DNA of 64,000 nucleotides from Pleurotus ostreatus/Saccharomyces cerevisiae fusant (lineage: Eukaryota; Opisthokonta), in the NCBI GenBank assembly GCA_024196135.1, contig JAMQCK010000006.1, positions 124,001 to 188,000 on the forward strand, in the 5' to 3' direction. The notes below the pieces were generated by a model. That model was not told the origin of the DNA. It searched no databases and saw nothing but the letters and a program-made list of their open reading frames with translations. This document shows, piece after piece, positions 44,978-56,214 of the stretch. The position numbers and the translations under genes are program-made. Every line of letters starts with the position of its first letter. The first letter of the stretch is position 1.

Positions 44978-45837
44978 CTACTGAGCACGGAGCTGGTTCT
45001 TGAGGTTCTGCACAAGCGGGCCCTTCGGCCGGATGAACTGTACGTAGGCACCATCCCTGCAAGACCGTTAGCGCAAAGTCGAACAAGATAGATAGAAGCA
45101 CGTACTGCAACACACGGCCCTCGGCCTTGAGGGCCTGGTACTGCTCCTTGTTGACGTTGGTGAAACCCCACTTCTTGGAGACGATGATCTTTTGGCGGCC
45201 GGGGAACTTGTAACGGGCGCGGCGGAGAGCCTCCATGATGACGGGGGCGTTGGCCTCCTTGCAACGGATGGAAAGGATGATCTGGCCGATGTTGACACGG
45301 GCGACCGTGCCGTACGGCTTACCCCAGGCACCACGCATACCGGTCTGCAGACTAATGGCGGTTTTGTCAGCAGTGTTCGCTGACGAAGAGGATTGCTAAC
45401 GCACCGATCGGCACCAGCGCAAGACAACATCTTGTTGATACGGATGACATGGAAGGGGTGGACGCGGACACGCAAGTGGAAGGAGTCCTTGCCAGAGGTC
45501 TTGGTGACGTACCTGGAGGGTATAAGTCAGCGAGGAAATACAATGGGTAGGAATGTTAAGACGCACTTGTTGGCGCAAATACGGGCGGCTTCGAGCGCCT
45601 CCGAGCTCAACTGCTCGTACTCATCGGAGACAAGATGGCAGCAGAAGGGGAACTCGTCCACAGAGGCACGCTTGCGACCGAGATCGAAGATGCGAATCTG
45701 TGCCGCGTTAGCTCGTCGGCTGGTGAGCTGGGGAAAGTATCGCGCACCTTCGGGTCCGGGACACCACGGTTGTACCTACTCTTCGGGTAGGGCTTGTTCT
45801 TGCAGTAGCGGTAGCAGCGAGCGGGACGGCGACCCAT
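44978..45837 (-). CDS. RPL10: 60S ribosomal protein L10 (uL16)
   Basis: A universal large-subunit protein placed late in 60S maturation, near the peptidyl-transferase centre. Five exons (45837-45748, 45697-45567, 45512-45405, 45351-45106, 45056-44978) sum to exactly 217 codons plus stop. The protein begins [20 protein letters not shown] and contains [40 protein letters not shown] and [20 protein letters not shown], followed by [19 protein letters not shown]. It ends [16 protein letters not shown]. Length and motifs match eukaryotic uL16 closely. The upstream stretch has intron-like signals, so a spliced 5' UTR is possible. Introns of ribosomal protein genes can host snoRNAs; I could not identify one. 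Confidence 0.96.
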
Positions 45838-46671
45838 CTTGTCCGATCTTTGTAATCAGGTCAGATAAATGTGCAGAGCGAGATCGGTCGCAGGCGGAGA
45901 ACAAGTCGCGCAAAGGAGGTAAGGGAGGGCGTGGAATGGCTTGAGAAAGGGCGTGAACGTCGCCGGGGGAGAAGGACGATCGAAAGGGCAGAGCTCCTTC
46001 CAAACGTCATCCGACCCATCCTAGCCAATCCAGCCGTTCAAACTCGGTTTTTTTGCATGAGCGTCCCCAGAGAGCATCCCATCGTCGTGAACGACAGATC
46101 GAGGGCGTACAGAGCAGCAGCAGCAATACTCACAGTGTTGGGGGGCGTTGAAGATGGCTCGACGGCGACGAGGTCGTTTCTCTTGTACTGTAACGCGTGT
46201 CACTTCGGTCACGTCACACATTACTCAGTCGGCCCCTTACCAAGACCTTGGTCATCTTCCGCAACCTCCGACGACTGCAACTGAGTCTGTTTGACGCTGT
46301 GCTCGAACACGAACAGAACAGAGCTCGCCTAGTCCAGGCGGAGAATAACCGAGGGGGGCTGGTTGTCACCCTCAATGATTTTTTGGACTTCGGTCACGGT
46401 GTTCAAGTTGATGTTTTGGCGGTATTTTCGGACCGGCCTTTTCTCGGTCCCGCCTGCAGGCTCAGCAGAGGCTGCTCTTGACGATAAGGCTTACTGGTGA
46501 GCATATTCATCCTGGGGTCAGGCAGGGAAGATACTCATGTGGAGGATTATCGAGCTGAAGCGTGCCTTTCAGCGTCATCAACGCACGCATACTCAGCCAT
46601 ACCTATCGAAAGACCAGTTCCTCTATTCACTCGAACAGCCACGTTTACTCGGGTACGGGTGAACGTTCCTG
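45838..46671. other. RPL10 promoter region and the gap before the kinase-like gene
   Basis: About 830 bp. The left part is the RPL10 leader and promoter, with GTGAGT and ATTACAAAG signals that could mark a 5' UTR intron. A minus-strand start MTKVL at 46,255 with a GTAAGG donor leads only to a short frame. The right part holds a possible 46-codon minus-strand gene (listed separately). Confidence 0.4.
46329..46510 (-). CDS. Possible small gene (46 codons) with one very short intron
   Basis: Exon 46453-46329 reads GTEKRPVRKYRQNINLNTVT, then EVQKIIEGDNQPPSVILRLD and a stop. Its codons end mostly in C or G (AAC ATC AAC TTG AAC ACC GTG ACC), like real genes nearby, which suggests coding. A 16-nt first exon (46510-46495, MNMLT) with a GTAAGC donor and a CTGCAG acceptor would give a 41-nt intron and 46 codons in total. 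I know no family for it. It may instead be the last exon of a longer minus-strand gene, or chance. Confidence 0.3.
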
Positions 46672-47467
46672 ATGAGTGTCTTGACGATTCACTTTCCGCC
46701 TCGGTCACAATGGCCGGGTTGGGAATACCCAGCACTTGCGCTTGCTGCATACGATGGTGCGCTGCCACATGAGGCACACGCAAGGCCTGCTTCCACACAT
46801 CCTCATGATAAGCACGCGCTTCCCGCCGAGTTGGTTGTCGTGTCTACTCTTGGTGGCAGCGACTATGCATCGGACTCGCCCATCTTCCTTGCTTCGGCTG
46901 AAGACGATCCCTCTCGAGAATACGTGCTCAAGATGGCGCTGCGCGATGACCTTGTCTCGGGGCTAGCAGCGGAATATATTGCCTACTCGACACACTTGCA
47001 ATCATTGCAAGGCGGGCTTGTACCAATGTGCTACGGTCTATTCGTCTCCGACCAGCCTGTGCGCCCCGTCGAGCCACCGTCGATAGGTGCGCTCGTCCTG
47101 TCGTACGTCGGTACGCCACCACCTGTAGCGTTTCCTCAACTGCCTGACCTCGTCAAGTGCGTGACCTGTCCCAGCCAACAAACCCTCTAACACTGACGAC
47201 CCGAGTCTTTTTATCAGACGCCAGGTTCTACTGGCACTACAAGAACTTCACGACGCAGGCGTTGTCCACCGCGACCTCGCTGAACGCAACATTCTCCTCG
47301 AACCTCTTCGCCCGGACGGGAACGTCTCCGGACCGGACGACTTCAAGGTGCACATCATCGACTTCGACGCAATCGAGACGGGACATGAGTGTCCTGGGCT
47401 AGAGGGAGATCCACCGTGCGAGCAGTTATCGGAGGTAGTGGAAATGTTCGGACTAGCGAGGCGATAG
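46672..47467 (+). CDS. Compact protein-kinase-like protein
   Basis: Two exons (46672-47156, 47218-47467) sum to 244 codons plus stop. The C-lobe core is clear: VLLALQELHDAGVVHRDLAE then RNILLE, the HRDxxxxN catalytic loop, followed by FKVHIIDFDAIETGHEC. The metal-binding DFG is DFD here. The N-lobe shows SREYVLKMAL with a candidate VAIK-like lysine, and LQSLQGGLVPMCYGLFV before the hinge. The protein ends about 35 residues after DFD, so most of the usual C-lobe helices are missing. Small kinase-like proteins of this sort with H.D....N and IDFD are common in basidiomycetes. Catalytic activity is uncertain. The start is the first Met of this frame; an upstream exon (MWRIIELKRAFQRHQR at ~46,540) is possible. 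Confidence 0.7.
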
Positions 47468-49404
47468 GGAGGCTAGTCATGAGCTGAAGAAGAATAGTAG
47501 GGGGGTGCGCTAGCTGCAGCATGATGTCGAGGATGATGCGTGTGTCGAACGAGCGGGCGGCCGTTCCGCCTTGGGCACCGCGGCAGCCCCTGCCTGCCAG
47601 AAAATCCGCCGAGTATGCCTAGAGATGAAGGCCGAGGACAGTCCGATGGCACAGCGCCGTGTGTATCGGGGAGGGGCGAGGGGCGCCGCCGGTATCGAGG
47701 GCCAGGGCGACAAGATGGGCGTAGGCGAATTTCTATCAGGAAAATCTGTCCCCGCTATAATTCATGAAGGAGACTGCAAACTTCGAGAGCACGAAACCTA
47801 GCAACTACACGTAAATGATGGAGGAGGAGGAGAAAACTGCCGATTACCCTCAGCCAAACGCTGCGCGCTCCACGCTGGAGTAGAAGTTCAACCGTGGGAA
47901 TATGCTTCGGTGGTTACCGAGGAGGCAAGTTCACGGCTCGCCGCCTCGGGATTCGGGAAGCCCTTTGTGGCTACTTTGGGAGTGCATCTAAGTTGTAGAT
48001 AGCCTACAACAGGCGTATCGTAAGATGGAAATGTCGCCGCAGAAAGGTACACTACGCTAGAAGAGGATAGCCACCCTAAGAGGCGACCTCGGAGTACCAT
48101 TCCCTCGGCTGAGTTAGGCCTTGATAGACGCTGACCGCAGTCGCCCTGACCATCGATGAAGGCGCCGCAAACCTCGGCGATGCCCATCTTCATTGAGCAC
48201 CCTGCGCCGCTTCGAATGGCGGGTCCGATTCGTCAGTATCGCGACGCACCAGTAAACAGGACAGTTATTTGTGAGGAACGCCGCTTCCGACTCGGGAAAA
48301 TTAGCGAAGGACCGCCGGGGAACAAATTGTGTGCTTGGTATGGGGCCGGACTTCGGGGATTCTCGTCGTCGAGGTCGAGAGTCGTAAGAGAAGATTCATC
48401 GTGGTTAAGTATAGGCTGTGATGTCCTGGAGATTGAGGAAGAAGGAGAAGATGAGCATTGGAAGGAAGTATGTACGAAGTCGAAGACCCGATTTGGGGGT
48501 AGGAGAAGTGGACCGCTGCGGGCCGCAGATATTTCGGTACAGAACAGCGTCAATAGTGACGGATTCTACTCGGAGAGGCACGTAGTGAAACCCGAACGGG
48601 CGCTGGAGAGGGACTTACGAAGTGGCGAAGTGGCATCTGCGCCGTCGGCGAGAAAGTCTCCCTATCTCATGCTGCAGATGTTTGAATCCAAGGAAATATG
48701 AGAGAAGTTACGCTGCTGCACCATACCATAGTAGGCTTCCCCAGATACAAACGACAGTAAGCCAGCCTTGCGGATAGGACGAACTACCGTCAATTTTCCT
48801 GGGCACAGAACGGATAGGTGCGTCGTTGATAGGCGGGATATAGGGTCAGGATAAGATGAAGCGATAGCGAATTTGAGAGGAAAGTGGCCCTCTCCAATAA
48901 TGAGAAAACGCAGAGAAGTCTTGAAGGTCGCGATGTATCCCGCGCTGACAGTCTCAGATCGACCCAGATGTATCGCGATCATGCAACATCCGTCATATAG
49001 GAAGAAAGGCCCAGTGCCAGTAGTCCAGGGTCTGTGAAGCCAAAGAATGCGGTAATCTGAAGGCGTTGACCGTTGAAGGACTTGCAATTATGCCACCATC
49101 GGTGTGCGCACCAGCGTCAGGGAGCTGTTCCCGGATCAGAAAAGGTCCTAGAAGAATTAACGCTGAATGGGTCTTCAAGATATCCTGCCAGACAACGGGA
49201 CGAAGGAGGCAAGATACGAACTAGTTTGTGGCGGGAACAAAGCACCTCGACGCGTCGCGATCACGGACGCGATGGTCACGCATCAACGTAACGCGAACGT
49301 GACATTGCAGGCACCTTGTCCTCCTCCGTCACTCCGATACCAACACGGTTTTGCACCGTTTTCCGGTAGGCGCCAGGCCGCCGCTATATCCTCAAGACTA
49401 GAAG
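47468..49404. other. Gene-poor interval of about 1.9 kb
   Basis: Open frames up to 181 codons (48156-48701, +) and 141 codons (48662-49087, -) have no recognisable domains, and I cannot connect them with convincing introns. The right end holds the kinesin promoter. I see no transposon ends, tRNA or repeats. Confidence 0.4.
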
Positions 49405-52269
49405 ATGGCGTCCGCGAAGATTGGCATCATCGCGCGCGTGCGGCCAGCTTTGCCGCACGAGATAGACGACGGGAGTGTTGTGGTTCAGAACAGTGGCAGC
49501 GGCGGCTCGATACACGTATACATGAATGACGGGAATAAGGCATCGAAGCAGTTCAAGTGCGTGACTTGCCCTTCAAGAGACAATAGATCGCTGACCGGTA
49601 CCTTTTCGATAGGTTCACGAACTGCTACGGTGCCGATTCTCGACAGGAAGACATCTTCAACAACGATATCGAGCCCATGCTTCCCTTTCTCTTCGATGGG
49701 ATCGTGCGTTATAACATCATACAAATCCCCCTCATACTCATTGTCCCCAGACTATCACCATTTTTGCATATGGTGTCACCTCGTCAGGTATGTATCCGCG
49801 CGTTGCAACCAGAGTTCCCGCTAATCGGCTTTCCTGCGGTAAGGCAAGACGCACACTATCCAGGGCACTGCTGAGCAGCCCGGAGTCATCAAGCGTGTCG
49901 TGGAGGTGCGTGCATCCCTCATGTTGTCCAACCAACACCCATGCCCTCCCAGAAACTGTGCTATATGATGGATAGTCGCGCCAACGCGAACATATCCATG
50001 AACATGCAATATATGGAAATATACAAGGATGAAGTCTATGATCTGCTCGTGCCTAATCGGGAGCTCGTACGTCGCTCGTTGCCATCCAAAACCATGCCGT
50101 CTGACCATTTGCACCAGGCTCCCAAACTGGAAGTCCGCGAGTTCGAGGGTAAGGTGCTTGTGCCGAAGCTCTCAAGGAAGCGTATCAGCACCGAACAGGA
50201 ATTCCATACGATATACCAGTGCGCTATAGGCCCGTCGTTGTCTCAAGCGCATTGAAGCTGACGTCGAATCCCAGGCGTGCATCAAATCAGCGTTCCGTTG
50301 GCTCGACTAAACTCAACAGTCATTCCTCTCGTTCTCACGCCATTCTTTCCTTGCACATCGATATAGTAGACCCCGCGTCCGGCAAGAGTAGGTGGAATCC
50401 GCATCCATTTCACCTGTCGTGTTGACCGCCGTTACAGCGCTTACTGGGACAGTGAATCTCGTCGACTTGGCCGGTTCGGAGAACAACAAGGTATGGTGCT
50501 ACAAATGATCCTTCGTCAGCGTCTCACAACTATCCAGCACACTGGCAACGATGCCAACCGCTTGATTGAGTCTTCTGCCATCAACAAATCGCTCAGCACT
50601 TTGGGCAAGGTCATTGACGCGCTCAACCGAGGCGAAGTAAGGCCAGCTCCCATGCGTTAAGCTTCGGCCTTGCTTACGTCATTGCAGAGTCGCATTCCCT
50701 ACCGAGACTCGAAGCTCACTCGCGTTCTGCAAGACGCCTTGGGCGGCTCGTCTATGGGCCTACTGATTTGCAACATCGCCCCGGGCGCCAAGTTCAGGAA
50801 AGACACCCTCAACACGCTCAACTTCGCAGCGAAGGCGCGCGATATCGAGAACAAGGTCACCATCAACGAGCGAGGTGCGCATGTCGATTTATTCCTGGTC
50901 TTTGCAAGGCTAACGGTACCCCAGAAACGAAGCCTCTCCCAAAGCCTCACTTCGCTGCTTTGACCCTTCAGCCCACGGCTGCGAAGCCGGCGACGACGGT
51001 TGTGCAAGCCATCAACGGTGGCGCTACTATCAACAACGGCAGCCACGACAGCAGACCTCCTATCCACCATGGTCGCCCTTCGATGCTGCCCAAGGTACCT
51101 CGAGCATCGATGCTGGCGCTGGAGTCGAACAGGCATCCGGTAATCAAGACGGAAGATACGTCGGGCGAGAAGCGGTTGACTGGCCGTGTGCAGCGACCCT
51201 CGAATACGGCCTTGCCACCCAACTTGAACACTCAGGTATGACCCGCCGCTGAGGGAGCCTTGCGCGTGCTAAACTTCCCTATAGATCCAGCAGATGATTC
51301 AGGCCGAGGTTGCGAAGCTCGTTGCGCCGAAGGAGGCCGAGAACAGGGAGCTCGAGCGGCGTGTGCGCGAGCTCGAGGAGGAACGCAGGCAGGCACGGGA
51401 ATACTCCATAGAGCACTCTCGCACGCGTGAGAGTATGGTCAAGTCCGAACAGCCAGACGTGTTGCCGCCCGACATCGCCGCCATGCTGGCGTCGTCGGAC
51501 TACGCGAACCAGGACCTGATCGCCAGGCTTGATAATCTGGAGGCCGAGCTGTCCGTTCCCGATGTCCTCCTGCTCTGAGCGTTGGCTGATGGTCCCCAAG
51601 GCGCAGCAAGAACAACTCGTTGTATGACGAGTTGACTCCGATGCAGCGCAAGACCACCTGCCGCGCCTACCTCTACATGGCTCGCCAGTACGAGAGGTAC
51701 GCTGCTGACTCGTGACTGTCTCAACGAGGTCTAACCGCATTCCAGTATGGATGACCTCGACAACGCCCTCGCGCTTTACCGGAAGGCGCAGACATACGCG
51801 CCGGACAATGACAAGCTCAGAGACAGGTGGATACTTTTCGTTATTCATGTTTTTCTCCACCAACTCGCTGCCAACCGGTGACCTTTGTTCGCAGTGCAAC
51901 CTTGTTCTGATGCGGTAATTTCGCAGAATATTGGACACCGAGTACAAACTGAAGAACAAGAGCAGGGTGGTGGAGGCGGACCGCTCTCCGAAAAAGAAGC
52001 GCCGGAGACGCAGCGAGGAGGAGGAGGACGAGGGTGACGAGGGGAGCGACTCCGCTGAGAAGGGCAGCGAACGGTCGAAGCGCTTCGGGAACGAGATCAC
52101 CAACCAGGGAAGCTCGCCGAAGCGCAAGCGCTCGCCAGAGGAGGGCGAGGAGGAGTACGCGGAGACGCCGCAGAAGCGACAGCGTGGGATGGCCGCCGCC
52201 GCTGACGACGATGACGACTATGTGCCGCGGGCGAGGCGAAGCAAGCGGCAGCAGGCCAAGGCCGCCTAG
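49405..52269 (+). CDS. Kinesin motor protein, Kid/kinesin-10-like, with TPR-like tail
   Basis: A microtubule motor with an N-terminal head. It opens SAKIGIIARVRPALPHEIDD; ADSRQEDIFNNDIEPMLPFL leads to the P-loop FAYGVTSSG-KTHTIQGT. An intron with an AAG acceptor cuts the P-loop glycine. The stalk-side elements are MQYMEIYKDEVYDLLVPN, switch I LNSHSSRSHAILSLHI, switch II VNLVDLAGSENNK, and INKSLSTLGKVIDALNRGE with RIPYRDSKLTRVLQDALGGS. A coiled coil follows (AENRELERRVRELEEERRQA). A TPR-like hairpin then reads CRAYLYMARQYESMDDLDNA and LALYRKAQTYAPDNDKLRDR. The tail is strongly basic and acidic (SPKKKRRRRSEEEEDE, SPKRKRSPEEGEEE), a nuclear signal or chromatin-binding type. Kid-type chromokinesins push chromosome arms; assignment to that class is inferred from the motor. 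At least twelve exons. Confidence 0.85.
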
Positions 52270-53224
52270 GCTTCATTGTTCTCCCCCCTCATGCATGTAA
52301 CATTACGGTTATCCTGTACTTATGTTCCTCCCGCTTTCGCCGTCGCAGATCCGCCCTCCATGTTTTCTCCGAGCAGTGGGATTGCCCCAAATGCTCCACG
52401 GCCTGTCGTTATCAGTTTCGCAGATTAGAGCCTAGGATGTAATTCGAGTTGTTTCGCTGGATTGTTGGGTGTTGTGTTCGATGTAGAACTTGGCCGACGA
52501 TGCTGTGGGTAAGTACGCGGACACGTTCGAGACGGTCAGGTACGTTTCCTAATTCGTATCAATGCCTTCCTAGAATGGTATTATCGCCGAAACGGCCCTC
52601 TTTGAACGTCTTTTGAAAGGCCGTGTGGGTCTTCTGTTCTTTGCGACTTCTATTTCTTAGGACGCCGCACCGAGAAAGCGACGGGAATATGCCGATGAAG
52701 TACGAGGGCCTGGGTGACTTGGACATGATCACATCTGGTCAATCTTGAATCTTGATGTTCGGAGGCAATCCTACCACGTTCTACGCAACACGTTGGATCG
52801 ACGTCACATCTTGACGCCCGCGAAAGTGTCTTCGCGTGCGACAATCATCATGACCATAAAAGGCGCCAAGCCAAAGTTGAACAGAGAAAAAAAGGAGTCG
52901 ATTTGGTTGTAAACTCGGTGGCCAGCACTAGTTTTGTCTACGGGAGGTTATCGTAGTAAAAATCAGAGGCGAGCAAAAAAGAGCAGGAGAGAAAGCGAAG
53001 CGAAGGTATCTAAAGTCTGAGCGTACGTGGCTCTACTGGTATATAATGAAAGGACGAAGAATCGAACAGCGAGCTGGTGATAGTGATACATCTGGAACTG
53101 GTTGCGCTGAGGCTACAGGTCAGACAAAGACGGAGCGGGGAGATCTATGGTACAGCACGGCTGCGTGAGACGACAAAAGGTATAGGTATACTTGGCAGGA
53201 AATTGGTCGGTGATCTGAGCGAAA
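52270..53224. other. Intergenic between convergent kinesin and SPOC-like genes
   Basis: About 955 bp between two 3' ends. Ordinary open frames are short. A run of A-rich sequence (GAAAAAAAGGAG, CAAAAAAGAGC) lies near 52,880-52,985. No gene seen. Confidence 0.45.
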
Positions 53225-54077
53225 TTAGGACTGGTCCGGGTACCTGGAGTAGGAGCCGCGGTAGTCTGGGTAGTACATCGGGTTTCCTTGTCCCTGCCAC
53301 TGGCTCGAAGATGCCGACGGATCGGCGTACTGCGAAGACGAGCTCGATGCGATGGCACCTGAGTAGCCCGGGTATGCGGCGGTCATCGACGATTGCTGCA
53401 TGGGCAGAGGCACCGATGACATCGGCGGGTAGTACTGCTGGGACTGCATCGGGAGCATGGCCATCGTGATAAAGTCGGGGAAAGGATTGTAGGGGAAAAG
53501 TCCAGCGACGAGGAGGGAGCTCGAATTCTCGGCCGGGAAGATTATCATGCCAGCCCCGTGTAGTCGGCTGTCGACGCCCCACGGAGCGATGGCTATCTAA
53601 TGTCGCTGTGAGTTGGTTGCGCTGAATGAAGATGCGGTTTTCATGATTACCATCTCATTCTCGTAAAGGATGCGGGACAACGAGCGAAAGGTCGTCTGGT
53701 TGACGACCTGGGCGTTAGGATCCCCAAGCCTGTCCGCCATGAAGGTGACCTGAGGAGGCGTGTAACGCCTAACATAGGCCTGGACGTCCCTCAGGAGGCG
53801 ATGGCCGTGCAAGACGCGAACGAAGAGTTCAGATGGCCAGAGATCCATGCTGCTTTTGTGTGTGCATCAGTCCTCACAGGAAGTAATCACCATAGATGGA
53901 TGCATACCTGTCTCCGTCGGTCTCTACAGCACTGACGTGCAGATCCTGGCTGCTGTCCTTGTCAGAGGCCCTCATACCAGTGACGCAGAGGACGCCACGC
54001 CACGGGGTGCTCTGGCGAGGCTTGCCACTGGTAGGACGAGCCACGGACGGCAGAGGAGTCGGCAGGCGGTACGCCAT
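53225..54077 (-). CDS. Protein with SPOC/ACID-like beta-barrel pattern
   Basis: Three exons (54077-53908, 53852-53651, 53596-53225) sum to exactly 247 codons plus stop. The first two thirds follow the order of SPOC or Mediator-25 ACID-type barrels: PWRGVLCVTGMR, DLHVSAVETDG, MDLWPSELFVRVLHGHRLLR, DVQAYVRRYTPPQVTFMADR, FRSLSRILYENEMIAIAPWG, then HGAGMIIFPAENSSSLLVAG with LFPYNPFPDF. The W.G.L, WP..L, FP and LF.P landmarks are what suggest the fold. SPOC and ACID domains bind transcription or silencing partners. The last ~70 residues are Gln/Ser/Tyr/Pro-rich (MQSQQYYPPMSSVPLPMQQS), as in transcription cofactors. The fold call is by pattern only. A TATA box precedes it. Confidence 0.7.
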
Positions 54078-54160
54078 GGGTTCGAGACTTGGGGGAAGGG
54101 TCGAGGAAGAGCTACTGGGAGGGGACGGTTTGCACTAATGCCGTCATGACCATACTGCCT

Positions 54161-54170
54161 GTTTTTATAC
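54161..54170 (-). promoter_or_regulatory. TATA box of the SPOC-like gene
   Basis: On the minus strand the text reads GTATAAAAAC, about 85 bp upstream of the start at 54077. Two upstream ATGs near 54,145-54,153 lie within about 20 bp of the box, so transcription probably starts after them; this supports the Met at 54077. Confidence 0.6.
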
Positions 54171-56214
54171 CGGAGTCCCCGGGAGGGATTGCGGCTGAAA
54201 AGACCGTGATGCGATGAGTGGCTGGCAACGCGCGTAACGCATGGTCCACTTGTATCTCCACATCTCAATCGTCAAGGGACGGGATGGTCCCATCCGCTTT
54301 CCACGCGAGGGGCCAAGACGGCGAAATCAAGGTACGTCGCATTTGGTGCGCGTGAGATCGCCGGACCGGCCAGAGCGCAGAGCAGACATGGTCGATCGAT
54401 AGGGTCCCTATCCTTGTTTGTCAGTCCCGAAAGTACCTTCTATGGGCAATAGAATGGGGGTGTGGGTGTCGGAACCGAGCGGAAGATAGCCTTCTGGGAT
54501 TGAGTTAGAGAACGCGTTTGCATAGCCGCTGCTGAGCGTTGAGGTGGCGCGTACGGCGAAGTCTCGTCGCGGAACTTGAGAATGGGAACGGCACGGCGCC
54601 TGCTGGGAAGAATGCATATCCCTGACGTTCCTACCTGCAAACGGACGGATTTCGGACGAAGGCCACTTGAGGGGCGCCCATCCACGATCAGATTAAACAA
54701 CAATAGGGTCATCGACGTCAGCACGCTCGCTGGCTAATCCACTGGTCGAAACGCGAGCCAATCGTGGGTACGAGGTGCTGCACCATGCCGCACGCGTGCT
54801 ACCGTTCACGTGGAAAGAAGCCTGAGCAGCACCAGAACTGAACAAAGGGCAGATCGCCATGATCGCGTGGCCGAGATCCCCTGACGATCGAGCGATACTT
54901 ACCAAATTGTCAAGGCGAAAAGGCCTTCGAGTTCACTTTTCGAGCCTTGCTCCGAATATGCTCGAGGCTCAATGGCGATTACCGGTTCTTCGCCGATAAG
55001 TCGGCTCGTAGTCCTCGACAACGGACGATGGACAAACCAATACTTCGTGGGGAAGCGTTTCCTATGCTTACAATCAGTGGCAACATCCGCGTTGTATTTG
55101 TTCTCACCAGCGCGGCTGCGGTCATACAAAGAAACACAATTGCGCTCTTAATGGACTGACACGGCCATGCATTATGCGACGGTCGTGGGTGGACCGCGGT
55201 GCAAACCTTGCTATGCTGCAGGGAAATATGAATATTCATCCGCGACAGAAGATAGTAGAACGCGCCGCACATTAACCGGGCCTCGCCCAAGTTTACGTCC
55301 TAGCCCTTGCCTGGAGATCATCGATACGAACATCCCCGATGGGTCCCGCTGGGTAGAAACAGTAGCTGTTGGTCGCGACTTACGTGCCGATAATCGGCGT
55401 GGCGGCGGCGTCGCTTGGCTGAATTGCCTGCTTGCGCGGGTGGAGCATCGACGGCATCAGCCTTGCGAGCGTCTGCTGCGGTGCGGTCATAAGCTGAAGG
55501 CACCGGCAGGCATCGATGAGCATCGGGCGTTGAGAAATGCCCGAGTCGTAGTCAGAGCATGGCCACCATCAAGGGTAGAGGCACATCTAGCCTAGGAGGC
55601 CTTCAAGCGCATGCATGTTGTGGTGACCGGCACACGCTTGATAGGGGCGCGGGGCCCACGACTTGCTGGTTGCCTAGTATGGATATCTGAACATCTTTTA
55701 CCGAACGAACGATGGAAGCACTCACAGGATTTCCGTCTCACGTAGCGCAGGAAAAGCGTCAACGTACATGCTGCGCAACAAGTGGCTCGCACGTTGTCAT
55801 ATAATGACGCGCTCAGTAGGAAGGTAGGTAGAGCGAGCCCAATCTAGCAATACCCGCTCAAGGTATCGGGCTGCCACAGTGTTGTGAGGAAAATCGGGAG
55901 CCGGTAGACATGCGACAGAATACTCACATGTCCAGTGGAGTTTATCCTCCGTCAATGAGCCGCCCGTAGACAGTAATACGAGGATAGATGATTGCGCAGC
56001 AGCAATGCGCGAAGGAGAGTGAACGAAAAGCGCTAAGTGCGGAGGCCAGCGCATTAGCCACTCACCGCATGACAGAATATCGCAGTTGATGATGAGAGTG
56101 GGCGGGATCTGGAGGCGAAGGTTCCCGAGAAATAAGCGCGAAGGAAACCCGCTCGCAGGATGCATGATCATGTACGTGTAGAGAGGAGAAGGTGAAAAAC
56201 GGAAAACGTGATGG
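54171..56214. other. Gene-poor interval of about 2 kb
   Basis: Open frames of 142 codons (55167-55595, +), 124 codons (55797-56171, -) and smaller ones have no recognisable content. Codon use is not clearly gene-like and I find no convincing splice-linked set. The left end is the promoter of the SPOC-like gene. Confidence 0.4.

Noticed and set aside
46197..46481. 94-codon plus-strand frame
   Set aside because: It is opposite the small minus-strand exon, which has better codon use; no known protein on the plus strand.
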